From Pelodera strongyloides (lineage: Eukaryota; Nematoda; Chromadorea; Rhabditida; Rhabditidae), in NCBI GenBank assembly GCA_036852015.1, contig JAANDG010000482.1, positions 1 through 64,000 of the forward strand: DNA of 64,000 nt, written 5' to 3'. The notes below the pieces were generated by a model. It did no database searches. It was not told where the DNA came from and worked only from the letters and a program-made list of their open reading frames with translations. The translations under genes and the position numbers were made by a program. Of the stretch, positions 22,935-35,269 are shown in pieces. The first letter of the stretch is position 1. Every line of letters begins with the position of its first letter.

Positions 22935-23046
22935 GCATAGAAAAAATAACACATTACAAAAGAACACGTCAAAGGGAACAGTTAGGATGGAACAAGTGAA
23001 TTTTATTAGGCAAGTGATGTTAGATTTAGACAGCCCATTATTAATC

Positions 23047-23209
23047 TTAAAGCGGTATGACAGCTCGTTTTTTTAAACGTATGTTGGACAACTGCTTTCA
23101 TTTGTGTTGTATGCAAATGACTTTGAAACTCGCACAGTATGGATACTTTGCATATTGGAATGCAGTTGTCCAGCATTCGTTTCAAAATTCGGTTGTTACA
23201 CCGCTTTAA
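23047..23209. mobile_element. TTAA-family MITE, GCGGT subtype
   Basis: TTAAAGCGGTATGACAGC ... GGTTGTTACACCGCTTTAA, with inner arms CGTATGTTGGACAACTGC and GCAGTTGTCCAGCATTCG. Confidence 0.85.
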
Positions 23210-23581
23210 TAGTTTAGAGTTTAGGCATGTTGCGGTGAACGAGTGTATGCTAACTCCTAATTGTGACAACAAAGGGCACCCACGCGGGCTTGATAAACTG
23301 GAATATCTATCCATCCCCGCCACCCACAGCCCCCGTGCGCTTAACGCTAAAATTGTTGGATCGCACATGGCTATCTTTTCAGTGTTTAGGAACACCGTCG
23401 TGTGATTTAATTGATTGGATTATAGCTCGCTATGGTCAACATTAGTCGGTAGCATGGCTGTGGATCATGAACTTTAGCCTTCTGGCCCTAACCGCACTCG
23501 TAATGCACAATCGTTCGAGGCGTAAAAATTAAAATTTTATTGAAAGAAACAGAATACAGTAGTGGTCAAGAATTGGGTATG

Positions 23582-23735
23582 AATGGGGTTTGCAAGTATA
23601 CTGAAAATTTACCGTATCTTGGAACACACGAAAATATTTTTTTAATTTTCCATATTATATATGCAGGTTTCGTGCAGAAATACGGTAGTGTTGACAGAAT
23701 CACCCGGAATTTTTGGGATACTTGCAAACACCTGA
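23582..23735. mobile_element. AATGGGGTTTGCAAG-family MITE
   Basis: AATGGGGTTTGCAAGTATAC ... GGGATACTTGCAAACACC; interior TTTCCATATTATATATGCAG and CGGTAGTGTTGACAGAATCA. Confidence 0.88.
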
Positions 23736-24044
23736 ATGAACGTAAACCGTAAACGGTGGAGTGTATAACTTCAATAGACTTTTAGTTGATAATATAAAGA
23801 TTTCACGTGCAGCGGTAACGGTAAATGGAAACTGGATTCCATATCGACATTTACTCGACATGATGCCTAATCGAACGACCGCCCCATGGAAAATTGTTGA
23901 CAATTTCGGAGTTTTCGATCACAAATGAAAAACACTGACAAGGTCATTTCAGAGTTGGGGGCAAGGTGTTTACTAGTCGATATCTCACAGTATACCGGCA
24001 TATTTTCACCGTAGACATAATCGACTCAAATTTTGGGATGCGGG

Positions 24045-24060
24045 TAGAGAGAGAGAGAAA

Positions 24061-24107
<47 letters not shown>

Positions 24108-24117
24108 AAGAGAGAGA
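24045..24117. repeat. (GA)n microsatellite
   Basis: Long GA run with a few AAAG and GGAG interruptions. Confidence 0.95.
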
Positions 24118-24426
24118 CAATACACAGATACAAAACAGGTCTGCAGTCTCTCTCGCATTCGATACACACTGCAAGCACGCGTGAAAATCACAAGTGCATG
24201 AGTATGAGTATGGGTAATGGTGGAGCATTATTTCGGGGGAAAACTGCGAATGCACCCGGCAGTAAATTACGAGGAGCAAGCACGTGGTTTTGGAGTATGA
24301 AAGTTCCTTGTTTTCAGGAATTACTCCCAACTTCACGTGAGAGAGTCGAAGGGTTTAGGTAACGACAGCCAAGGTACGATAAGAAGGATCACATATAGGA
24401 TGTTTCTCTATGGTAAAAATAGAACT

Positions 24427-24427
<1 letters not shown>

Positions 24428-24458
<31 letters not shown>
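24428..24458. repeat. (GA)n microsatellite
   Basis: Short interrupted GA run. Confidence 0.85.
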
Positions 24459-24459
<1 letters not shown>

Positions 24460-25693
24460 ATCAATCGGCATAATAACTCCTGATCACTGTTCAAACGTTG
24501 ATTTGCAATGATCGGTGACTGCTTTTATTCATTAACCGGTCAACATATTCGATGATCTGTTTTTGATTAATTATATGTTTGGATGGAGGTGAAGGTAAAA
24601 ACGAGAAAAAGTTCACCACGTTATATCAGCGGAATCGGACGAAACGGTGGCTTGCAGAGCAAGATATCCTACACATCTTTTGTGTTCTTTTAGGATGAAG
24701 AAGCAGTTTTCAAGGAGTTTAGTAGCAAGATCCAACTCATGATCAAGTATGAATTAGTGTGAAATTAGTCCAGACCGTTAACATTCAATTACATTCACTG
24801 AGGAAACTCGGCCGGTGCGCGGCCTACACTGGGCCCGAACAAAGTGGGCCGCCTACACCTCGCACACAAACGGGAAAGGGGCCGAGGGACACAGAAAGGG
24901 TGGGCGGCTGGTGCGCCTGATGTGGGCCACGTGTAGGCCAGGTGTAGGCGAACAAAAATCCACACGAATGTTGATGACCGCCGTAATCAAGCATTTTCAT
25001 AGATATTAACCAAAACACAAGAACCAACAACAATTTTGGAGTGGAGTGACCGCGACCTTTTAACGAAGGTCGATTTGAAATGCGCGAGATGGGAGGAAGC
25101 GCCGTATAGGAACTGTGCACGCACCCAGATTATATCACAACCAAATTTACCATGTCTATGCTCTCTGTTTCACATTCGACGTCTTTCTTTCTCTATGATC
25201 TCTAAAAATCTCCCTCTCACTCCGCGTTTCTCTCTGTCTTCATCTCTCTTTTTTACTTTCGATTCCAATTGGTCTCAAAAAGTCAAGGTGAAAAATAAAG
25301 TTTGAAATCAATTTAAGTTGAATCGAAGGGAGAACAAGATCAGGTACAAGGAAGTCAATATTTGTGGGGTAAATGGGGAGACTGTTAGTTCGGAGACAGT
25401 GGGATCTCTAAAATATACGCCATAATAATTTATAATATTAATTTATTACATCACAAAGATGCGCATATAAACCTATAAACACAAAGTAATTGTGGGCATG
25501 ACTCTGTAGGAGTCGGAATTTAGAAACCAATCAGCGCGCAACTGATTACTGTAATTTTATGATGAACATCAAGAACTAACGGCATTGAGTTTGTGGGAAA
25601 TGTAGGGAATAATTAAAGATATTAGGGAACTGATAATTATAATGTACTCATGAATGACACTGCCGAAGAAAGCAACATCCAATTCACGTTTAT

Positions 25694-26093
25694 TCACTGA
25701 CGAAACTTGGCGTGCAAGCCGCGCGAGAACGGCGTGCAACGTGCATTTGGCGCTTGGTGGACGTGCAAAAATGCACGCGGAATGGAAATGGCGTGCAACT
25801 TGCCTGCCGATATCACACCTCTTTCATGCGAAAAGCCCGATGGGATATGGCGTGAGTACGGCGTGCAAGCGGCAACTTCATGGCGGACAAGCGGCAACAT
25901 GGCGTGCAAGCGGCAACTTTACGGCGGACAAGCGGCAGCTTTATGACGTGCAAGCGGCAACGTTACGTCCTTACGGTGCGCAAGCGTCATCGTTACGGCG
26001 TGCAACTTGCACGCCAGAAGCAAACGGAGTGCCGCTTTTTTCCACGCATGCACGCCGTAACGTTGCCGCTTGCACGCCAATTTTCACGTTGTC
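25694..26093 (+). mobile_element. GCGTGCAAGCGGCAAC-repeat element
   Basis: Begins CACTGACGAAACTTGGCGTG and ends CTTGCACGCCAATTTTCACG TTG. The interior 25855-26060 is a dense string of GGCAAC(T/A)T.ACGGCG(T)GCAAGC units. It is the longest of three copies. Confidence 0.8.
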
Positions 26094-27768
26094 CAGTACA
26101 TGTAAGTAAGAAATAAGGCTATGCGTACAAAGATGAAAAAAAAAAATCAACATTAATATCGGCTCGTGGACACTTTTGAAAAACAAGCAAACTTTTTTTA
26201 GTGAATTTAGGAAGTAATTGGGATTACAAAAGACAACTAACTACCTATGCACTTATAACAAACCGTTTTGCTAGGTTCAGACTTCTAGAAAAATCAAATA
26301 CTTCAACTTTTGAAGGGCAAGTCAACTAAAACGATATACGATACGTGCAAATTGATGCTCTATGTTATGTCGTCATGAGCTCAAAGACTGCGCAGCCCTG
26401 TTTATTGAAATAAACTGAATTTGACCTTTTCATTTTGACAGCATAAACAACTGGATGAGAAGTAGTTGGATAACTTTAATAAAACAAAATATTTTCTAAT
26501 ATAAATTTAATTTAGCACCGCTTTGCCCATCTATATTTTAACTAATAATATTTTTTTTGCTACGATAAATAAGGATCAAAGTTTCCAGTGTATCGTGTAT
26601 TAGTGTATTATATAGAATAAGGACCAAAAGTTACCTTAGGTTCAGGTATTTTTACCTTGTATATACCGTTCACAATATCGTAACTAACAGTTTAAGTTGT
26701 TTGTTTGGTTTGAACTGTTAGGGAAACAGCAACAACGAAAACCATCGTTTTGAAGAATATTTTATGAAACAATCCGTTTTGTACAAATGTTGTATTTGTT
26801 ACCATGGCGCAAGATCCATTAGATATCAGCTTTATTTTGTATTTTAATTATAGGGAAATTGAGGAAATAAAAAAAAAATCAGCGAGATAAAACGTAAAAG
26901 AGTAATAAAAGTGAGTTCTCAAATAAATAACGTGTTGTGTAAAGAACGTGACAACTGTTGCAAATTCAGCGGTGTTTACGTGCACAGAACGGTCAAGTGA
27001 CCAAAAATAAGAAAACAAATTTTCTAACGAATAAGAATGTTTTTAATAACTAACAAGAAATCTCATACCTCAAAATTCACGACATCTATAATATTATTCT
27101 TTTAATGTAATAGCACCTGGATATTGTCTCCACTTAGGCATGGTAGTACTCTGTAAGCCACTTCATACTGATTTGTATATAACATTTTTATAACATCGGT
27201 GTGCTCTGATTATTCTACTTACTTTTTGGTCACGTATCTTAAATCGGTATAACATCCGGTTTTCGAAGCGGATTTTTATTAATCAGGGCAGGAGATTCAT
27301 GCATTTTTGAGAGTTGTACACGCATTACCCACACCGTACTACATACGACTTCTATAAGATAACGTAAAGTTTTAAGAAGAACATTAATTACAATAATGAA
27401 ATCTGAAGACAAGAAAAAAAAATAGTTCAGAAAAGTATAAAAACGAGAGTGCCGATCAGCCAGATAAGTGTATTTCCTAGATGTCTAACCTAGAGAGGAA
27501 TAGTAGTAAACAACTATATTTGCAGATTGACATTGATCTCAAAGGACATTTATACTCATATGAAATGTTCTCGAATGTGTGGTGGTCCGACTATATCGAT
27601 TGAAGGGAAATCAAAAAATATTTCCTATCAACTTTTGTTTCGGTTCTAACGGGTGTACATGGCTATGTGAGATAAAACCGGGACCGAATCAATTCACAGA
27701 TATAAATAAGCCATTTATTAAAAGTTTGGCGATCAAAACACTGGATAAGTAATTATTTTGTATGTCAA

Positions 27769-30700
27769 TCATCTCTTCTTTCCTCCCTTGGATGGAGCAC
27801 TCCTCGGCGTGTTCGGAATTGCGGTCATAGTCTGAAAATAATTAGAATGGCAATTAAAGCATTAAATTGGACCCATTGTAAGATAATTAGAATAGCAATT
27901 AAAGGCCAATTAAAGGGGACCCATCGTAAAAGCTGTGCTGCTTTATACGATCATCGCATAAATGATATAATCTTGTGGCTTTTAGTGGTGCTGCAAAGAA
28001 GCACTAAAGTAAATTGAAGTAGACTGTGCGTGACTACGGTATATCGTCGGGGTGTCTCGTGAGGCTATTCCCGATTTACGGAATTTTGGGCTTTGTGTTA
28101 TGTTTGTGAATCTGTTCAGAATAAAACTTACCGTGGACATGGCCTTCTGTGCACTCTTCATGTTCTTCCCCGATCCATCGTCGTCTGCGTTCTCTTCACC
28201 CTCGTCCACACTCTCAGGACAGTGAATCTAAACATTTTGGTCTTGTTTCAAAAGGATATATTTATCTAGGAATTTGGAATCCCAAAACGAAACCCAACGC
28301 TTAATCCGAAACGCAACTAACCTTACAAACTGCGGCTAACATTTTCTTCAGTTCAGTTGCCGTCGGTCGTTTCTCAGGTTTGTGATGCCAAGCCAAGGCC
28401 AAAACCTGGAGAAGTTATGAATAATTACTTTGGGTTTCTCATTATTCTTATTTTTATTTCAATACAAAATTAGTTTTTAGATTAGTTTTTAAAATTTCCT
28501 AAGAATTATATGTGGTTATGTCCGGTCACATCATATACAGTACCACTGTCAAGATCAACGAACTACACAAACTACATCATTGCAGTACTGTAAACTATTG
28601 TATACGGCATATACAGTAGATTGTAGAACTAGAGTGACTACAGTAAATTGGTAACAATTATCTCAACCTCCTTCATCTCGTCAGGCATCGCAGGTGGCGC
28701 TTTCATTCTGTAACCTCCCATTACTTTTTGCTGAAAAAAAATAAAAAAAAAATAAGAAAAAACGAGCAGCATTTTGGTTAGTTTTATTTATCATGTACAT
28801 TTGTATAATAAAATTGATTCCAAAAAGATAATAAAACAGCTAACCTTAACCGTAGCCGCTTTCCAAGTTGAATAAGGCGATGCATAGGGAATTTCGAACA
28901 TTTCCCAAAGCATTACACCGTAGGCATACACATCTGTACACGGCTTCGTCTCACCTGTTTTCCATACCTAGAGCGAACCAAGCTTTATCAGCATAACATA
29001 CTTGAAATAAGAAGATATCCCATGTGTATTTTCGCTACGCGTCATCAACAAGCTACGGACAAACTATTATGAAAGAAAAACTGTGCAGAGTATAGTTCGT
29101 TTTCTATAGCTACACCGGCGCGCACTTGGCCCACCTTTTTTGGGGCCCAACGTTTTAAATCATATAATTTTAAATGTCATCTAATTCCCCACCTCCGGTG
29201 CCAGCCATCGTACATTCTGTGGTTTGGTCAGATCAACTTTATAAATTGCTGTGGCTCGACACATTCCAAAATCGGCCAATTTCAGTGTATTTCCAGACAA
29301 AAGACAATTTCGAGTAGCAATGTCACGATGAATGCAACTGAAAACAGATTACACTCTTTCTCATTTGAAGCAGAAACAAACATTATTTTAAGAAAATAGA
29401 AAAGCTAAGTGAGAATCTATACCATGTAAGTTCTGCCTCACTTTGTGGCCGGAGGGTAATGAAGCTGTAAAATAGGCGCAGATCAGTTGAATTATATAAA
29501 AAGATGCCCCGACAAACATAGTAAATGAAGAAGCAAGTAGGTTGTATTGTTGTATGCACAACTTCCCATACACACTGATGAAGAGTAAAAACAAAAGCAT
29601 ATGAACAATTGTCAATAGTGGTGTTCTTTTGTATACCCAAGTATCTCATCAAATTCAACAAAATATATGATACGCGTACACACGTACACACAAACTATGC
29701 TACTATATAAACTATGCGTTAAAGGTCCGCAATGTTTCTTACAAACCATGCACTATGCGTTACAGGCCACATATTTTTCTTGAGAACCTGGTTAAAAAGT
29801 TAAACCGAAAGGAACACTGGTCGGTTTTTGAAACACATCGAGTGCACCAGCATTCTCATGCACAATGCAAATGAACACAAATTAGAATAAAAACCCGAGC
29901 TAAATTTGAGCAAATCAGCATAAATACGCAAGAATTCAGTTGTTTACGATACGTTTCAAAAACCGGACGTTATTTCGCTTTAAAAGCGACTAACTTCTTG
30001 GCGTGCAAGTATTCGAGTCCGGTGGCTCCTTGATAACACATATCCACTCTCTGAGGCACCGAGACTTGGTGCGCGAAATCGCGAAGTTTATCCTCCACAC
30101 TGCCGTCCTGAATGTTTCGCTATTAATAGTCTTGATCAGGGACTACTGTGGATAAGGACCAAAATCGGAAATCACCCGAATAAAAAGATATCAGCGCAAT
30201 AAGGAACCTGTATACAAGTTGTATTTTTGATAAACGACGAAAGCTTTGTTATCTACTGCGAGCAAAATATAGCAGAAATTTTGTTGTACCGTGCAAAATT
30301 CCATAACGAGCAGATAAGGCACGCGATCGACGATGTAGCCATAGAATCTGAAAGGGAAACTTTTGAAATATAATCTGATGGACTTGAATGTGTTAATGCA
30401 AACTGTCTAAAAACCTAATGCGGTTTCACCTACCACTGACTGTCTTTTTGTGTTACAGAGAACAGGAATTTTCTTGTATTATGCCTCATTGACGTACGGC
30501 ATCGTAATATTTATACAAGAATGAACTAAGTCTTGATCAAGGTTGAGTTCACGGCAGGTACCAGCTCGTTTGCGCGTGATACTAAACATCTTCCCGCACC
30601 TGACGATGTTGGGGTGATCGTACAATTGCATCACTCGTGCTTCTTTCATCATATCGATTAATCCCTGTTCATCAGTTGTTTCCGAATCAATACGCTTCAC

Positions 30701-32556
30701 AGCAACGTAGGTTTTCTGAAATTTACAAATTCGAAATACGTAACCTCCAGTTGTTCCAGGAGCAGCCGCCCTTCGTAATACTTTATGGGTAAAAGATGTC
30801 TAGGTATATTTTCAGTTTACTACTAACATCATGAAATTCACATCATGTGTGCGAATGACTTGATATGGGTGACTACTAGACCAGTCTACACTCTACAGTA
30901 TACCTTGGACGAGTCTTTTAATAGGAGTCCTTTGTAAACAGTACCATAGGCACCAGATCCAATCTGAAAATATTAAAGGATCATAAACCAAAGTGGTACT
31001 TTATACATATATATCCTTTAGAAAATGTCACTAGCGCACAATAAATACAATGTTCAATGAAGGGCAATATATACGTGATGATACATTTTGCTCTATTCTG
31101 TCGTTGCGGTGGAAAGAACAAAATAGACTGATTTTATTCTTCCAACTTATAATTTAAAAAATTAATGCTTAGTAGATTAAACAGCTACACAAATGCCCAC
31201 TTTCTTAAGCAGTCGAATATCAGTGTGCTGAAGCTGGAATTTTCCCTTCGGTATCGCCTTCTTAAGTTGAATCGTTTGGCCGTTCACTTCGATACCTTTC
31301 TGCAAGAAATGTATTGATTTATTGATTTTTTATTGAGCTCATGTGTTTTGATTTTTTGTTGCGACTATCGTTTCACGTGCTATTGGTCCTCAGGCGCGCA
31401 GCGCGGAAATGCGTAGCCGCGTCCGCGGGAAAAGATTGCAAATTGGCATTGAAAAATTCGAAACGCAGAGAAACCTCTTTTCTGCGTCTCCGCCTTTCGC
31501 ATGTTAAAAGGCCATCTCTTTTCCGCGGTCGCGGTTACGCATTTCCGCGCTGCGCTCCTGAGAACGTAGTGGTTTGTATTTTCACTTAAAATTAATTAGA
31601 TTCTAGAACTAGAACCGACCTGGACAACGTATTCGACCAGCGACTTGATTGTTGTAAACGTTTTATTCTAAATTTGAATATTTGTATGTTTCTTCTCTTT
31701 CTTCCTCTCTTACCAACATTTCATCCCCTCACTTTAAATCAAAGTTTACCCAAATTCATAACCTACAATTTGCGTGACGCGAGCTCCCTTTTCGTTTCTT
31801 TTAATATCAACTCTGAAAATATTCATATCTTGTAAGCAAATTGTGGTGTTTTCGCTGCGCACGCCTTTTCCGCTTACGCTTTTTCCGCTTTGGGTGCGCC
31901 GTGTTGCATAATGTCAGCGCATTATGAAATTAGAAGCGAATCGATATCTTACCTGGCCACGCCCTCTTTTGTCTTAATGGCGATAACGAGGCGTATTCTG
32001 GAGTGGCCCTTTTCATAACGTGACTGGAGGAGGTAGTCGCCATCGTTCTGCAGACAAATTTAGTTGAAAATAGGAAAGCTAAGAACGAACTACGGAAAGG
32101 GTGTGTTTGGCTTCATCATACAAAAAAAGAACAGTTCGTAGTTTAGAAGTATGCTGAATGAATGGCAAAGAACGTGAAATTGCAGACCAGAGGCCGTATT
32201 CACCACTCAAGGGTAAACATTTCTCTAGAGACAAAACTTTTGGAACGCATTTTTTCGGGAAGGAGAGTGAGTGGTGAATGCAAATTTTGTGACATAATCT
32301 CGCTTTCTAGGTAAATTTTCTCCGAGAGACAGTTTTCTCCAGGGGTAAACGGAGTGGTGAATACGGCCTCAGTATATGAGCAGTTATGTATGCTGATCTT
32401 GTGGAGCACGATGTTAATATTTGTTGGCCTACGTGGTTTCACTGCATTCCAGTCAATTATTTTAATGAAATAAGCGCCCACCTCCAACACCTTGTCGACG
32501 TCTTCGTCGACGAGCGCGCCATGAAAGAACTGCAGTGTCAATTCATCGTCTCCCAT
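27769..32556 (-). CDS. SH2-domain non-receptor tyrosine kinase (Fer-related worm type)
   Basis: Fifteen exons (minus): 32556-32482, 32047-31953, 31812-31767, 31667-31620, 31299-31201, 30963-30904, 30715-30600, 30347-30290, 30107-29995, 29337-29193, 28967-28845, 28730-28668, 28405-28322, 28227-28132, 27831-27769; all phases fit, 427 aa. SH2 at about residues 10-100: FFHGALVDEDVDKVLE, GDYLLQSR, TFTTIKSLVEYVV. Kinase at about 115-370: IGSGAYGTVYKG, YVAVKRID, HPNIVR, CIHRDIATRNC, LADFGM, RWLAPE, DVYAYGVMLWEMFE, PEKRPTATEL. The catalytic Lys, Asp and DFG are intact, so it should be active in the cytoplasm. The SH2 FLVR arginine is replaced by Gln (YLLQ). Size and order match the many small Fer-related kinases of nematodes, often germline-expressed. 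Basic tail ends SKGGKKR. Confidence 0.93.
29800..29983. mobile_element. TTAA-family MITE
   Basis: TTAAACCGAAAGGAACACTG ... AACCGGACGTTATTTCGCTTTAA. Its end lies 11 bp from the 5' splice site of kinase exon 30107-29995. Confidence 0.88.
31387..31562. mobile_element. GC-rich palindrome in an SH2 kinase intron
   Basis: TCCTCAGGCGCGCAGCGCGG plus AAATGCGTAGCCGCG is mirrored by CGCGGTTACGCATTTCCGCG and CTGCGCTCCTGAG, with a central inverted GCAGAGAAACCTC/TTTTCTGCGTCTC. Likely another MITE; no sister copy in the window. Confidence 0.65.
32190..32371. mobile_element. GGCCGTATT-tip palindrome
   Basis: GAGGCCGTATTCACCACTCA ... GTGGTGAATACGGCCTCAG, with inner arms GGGTAAAC, TTCTCTAGAGA. Only the tips match the copies at 8981 and 21561. 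In intron 1 of the SH2 kinase. Confidence 0.8.
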
Positions 32557-33141
32557 TCTGAGGAACCTGAAGTCAAGGAGATAATTAGATGTAATTAGGT
32601 GCAGCCATGTTGGATAATTAGATCGATAAGTAACCAACACATGTCCTCTCTTGCTGGTAAAATAATAGATTTCGGCTAAATTTCGTTTTAGACAGTCAAC
32701 CCCCAATTTCGATTTTATAGTATTTATCAAACCGTTTTCAAATACTGGTTAAAATAAAAGCAAAAGTAAATGCCGCAGAAATTGAGCTTAGTTTGCGCTT
32801 ATGCTTACTTTAGACTCGAAATGAGATTTACAAGGTTTATCAGATTTCTATGAGTATGAATGTTTCGAAAAAAAATGTAAACTCCCGATATTGGTAACCT
32901 AATTTCAGATCTAAAAATAAAATAAAATAAAAATAAAACTCACTCGATTCGAGATTAACGGAGAAGATTTGGGATGAATCCCCTTTTTTGTGATGCAACG
33001 GTAGAAAGAATGATCTTCAGCGTCGATTCCATCCATTTTATTGTGACTTTTTGATTAATTATGTTATTTGTTGAAGATCGATCAAATCCAGAAGAATGCG
33101 TTTCATTTGGAGCATAATTATATTGACACTGAAACATATAT

Positions 33142-33538
33142 TTAAAGGGACAGGCCCATCAAAGTAAACCTATATTTACGATGCGTCCATAGTGACTATC
33201 AAGCATTTTTATTACAATATATGCAAACTAAATTTCACATTTATTTGCCATGGGAAACTTTTTTCCGATGCGCTCAGATCAAATGTATACCGTAAAGCCG
33301 CAAATATCCTTGTCGTCAATGCAAATTTATCGTGAAATTATAATGCGATTAAAATTTGCATATATAGCTTTGAAATCTGCAGTTTTATGGTATACATATG
33401 CGTGGAGCGCATTGGAAAAAAGTTGTCTAGGGCGAATAATGGTGAAATTTAGTTTGTATATATTGTAATAAAAATGCTTGATAGTCATTATGAACGTATC
33501 GTAAATATAGGTTTATTTTGATGGGCCTGTCCCTTTAA
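33142..33538. mobile_element. 397-bp TTAA-flanked palindromic element
   Basis: TTAAAGGGACAGGCCCATCA is mirrored by TGATGGGCCTGTCCCTTTAA (positions 33142 and 33538), arms about 100 bp long. Its tip resembles that of 37485-37902 (AAAGGGTCAGGCCCAT). Confidence 0.9.
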
Positions 33539-33559
33539 GGGTCATTGAGAAATAATGAA

Positions 33560-33715
33560 AATCGTTTACGCTTGAGGGTGCACCTTTATTCAAGGGACAC
33601 TGTACAACGTTTGCTGATGACCTGCTCCGCACAGGTACCAAGCATTAGACAACGAGTTCCAGATGGCAAATTGCTCGACGTCTTCGCGCTAGGGCCAGGA
33701 AGTACGTTTTCAGTG
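33560..33715 (+). repeat. dispersed repeat, sister of 14757-14970
   Basis: GTGCACCTTTATTCAAGGG ... CGAGTTCCAGATGGCAAATT ... GGGCCAGGA matches the reverse complement of the copy at 14757-14970. Confidence 0.7.
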
Positions 33716-33750
33716 TGGATTTGGTGAGCGCACAACAATGGTCTGGTACT

Positions 33751-34514
33751 TCGGCTCTATTCAAGAATAGCCGTCCCAAGAAAGTATAGCCGTCCCAAGA
33801 TTCTCAACCGTCCCATGGAGAGGCCAACCGTCCCATGGCCGGGCCAACCGTCCCAAAAAAGTATAGCCGTCCCAATAAAAAATAACCGTCCCAAACATCC
33901 CAAAGAATCGAATGTGCGGTGGGGCAAAACATCGACCTCAACAAATTTTTTATCAACATTCTAAGAGCTAGTGAAAATCCGTAGTAATAAGTCATCATCT
34001 CAAGTAATGAGTCATTTAAAATATTTTCCTATGACTGAACATATAATTATAGAGGTAAGATGAGAGCCGCTTGTACCATACAGATGTTTCATTGAACGCT
34101 TTAAAGCACCCCATTTAGCTTCGATGCTTTGGATATGCGCTGCAGGGTCGGAAGGGTTGACAAAGTGCGTCTTATGGTTGACCCAACGGTGATCATATCA
34201 TATTGTTGCTGCAAGGTGTTGATGTTACCGTAAGCCGCCCATCCATCGGAGATCTTACACTCTCATCAAAAAATGCCCTTTTATGAACAGCGTTCACAAA
34301 TTCAAACACAATACACGGTCTATTGGTTTTTAAAATACAAGAATTCAAATGGGACGGGTGGCCTCTCTATGGGACGGTTGGCCTCTCTATGGGACGGTTG
34401 GCCTCTCCATGGGACGGCTATACTTTTTTGGGACGGTTGACCCTTCCATGGGACAGTTATTTTTTTATAGGACGGCTATACTTTCTTGGGACGGCTATTC
34501 TTGAATAGAGCCGA
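33751..34514 (-). mobile_element. Merlin/IS1595-type DNA transposon relic with repetitive arms
   Basis: Termini TCGGCTCTATTCAAGAATAG and its complement at 34495-34514. Each arm (33751-33900; 34345-34514) is a string of about eight (A/G)GCCGTCCCA / TGGGACGG(C/T) units in mirror order. The centre, read on the minus strand across frame breaks, gives the C-terminal block of an ISXO2-like DDE transposase: SDGWAAYGN (about 34215-34245), NTLQQQYD, VNHKTHFVNPSDP, HIQSIEAKWGALKRSMK (about 34100-34165). The three frames do not join, so the coding part is dead and most of the transposase is gone. Confidence 0.75.
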
Positions 34515-35269
34515 AACTTCTTGTCATAGTTCCACATAAACACAAATAAACCGAAAACGCCGAAAAATCTGAACACAACATTGGAAGTTAAAATAATTTT
34601 CAAAAAACCAAACAACGAGTACCCGAAGGAGTTCTTAGATGCTTACACGGTAGTTATATTATAGTTTATTGATGATATGTTTAATGCGATCCGTTTAAAT
34701 TTAAATTCAGATACATTTTGTCAAACTGTTTTCTAGATTTTTCATATAGTGAGATCCGTTACAGTGAATCCATCCACACACACGCGCATAGAGTGGAAAA
34801 TACAGAAATACATCAATAGTGCCAACTTTTTCATGCATAAGAAGCACGTTGTTGAATAAATCTTTATTGGCAGCATGTGTCGTTGAGCAATTTAATTAAA
34901 TAGTTTACAATTTTTTCTATGAGATCTTTTGTAAAGGCGTAATTCTATAGAGTTTCTTTATTCAAGGTTTACATTATTCTTTCGGCAAGCCTAACGCTAG
35001 CAAAACTTAGCCTCGAAATATTGTGTTTTCTTACAGAGAACATAGCACAACAATCACTGTAGCTATACATGTAAGATAGATGGAAGTCTTCTTAGTTTCG
35101 GACGTAGAAATATCAGTTTCTCCTTGGTTAAAATTTGAAACATCGCTTATTGGCACCTTGTTTGAATCAAGCCCTTCCTTCTCGTCTTTCTAAAAAGATC
35201 TTTTTATAATTTCTAACCAATATTTGTATGCTCAATTCGTGGTGACTTACAAAACTTACAAAAAGTACT

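Larger units (their letters stand above)
21878..27768. other. 5.9-kb region without a supported gene
   Basis: Lies between the start of the small membrane protein and the 3' end of the SH2 kinase. It holds repeats listed separately (22637, 23047, 23582, 24045, 25694). About 24795-24965 is a GC-rich stretch with GGCCTACACTGGGCC-like inverted motifs and no assigned family. The stretch 26100-27768 is AT-rich with nothing recognised except one half-terminus ATCGGTATAACATCCGG near 27243, resembling a TTAA-family end. Confidence 0.6.
32557..35269. other. intergenic region between SH2 kinase and PLD gene B
   Basis: Contains the TTAA palindrome 33142-33538, the dispersed repeat 33560-33715 and the Merlin-type element 33751-34514. 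The remainder (32557-33140, 34515-35269) is AT-rich with no recognised gene. Confidence 0.6.

Noticed and set aside
22491..23076. overlapping open frames of 120-160 codons on both strands
   Set aside because: They arise from the GC-rich GCGTGCAAGCGGCAAC repeats, which are open in many frames at once.
23944..24336. long frames rich in SLSLSL / RERERE
   Set aside because: Translation of a GA microsatellite.
25855..26060. CRISPR-like array
   Set aside because: Repeat units are directly abutting and variable with no unique spacers, both orientations occur, and the genome is a nematode's.
32386..32598. 70-codon plus-strand frame
   Set aside because: It is the antisense shadow of exon 1 of the SH2 kinase.
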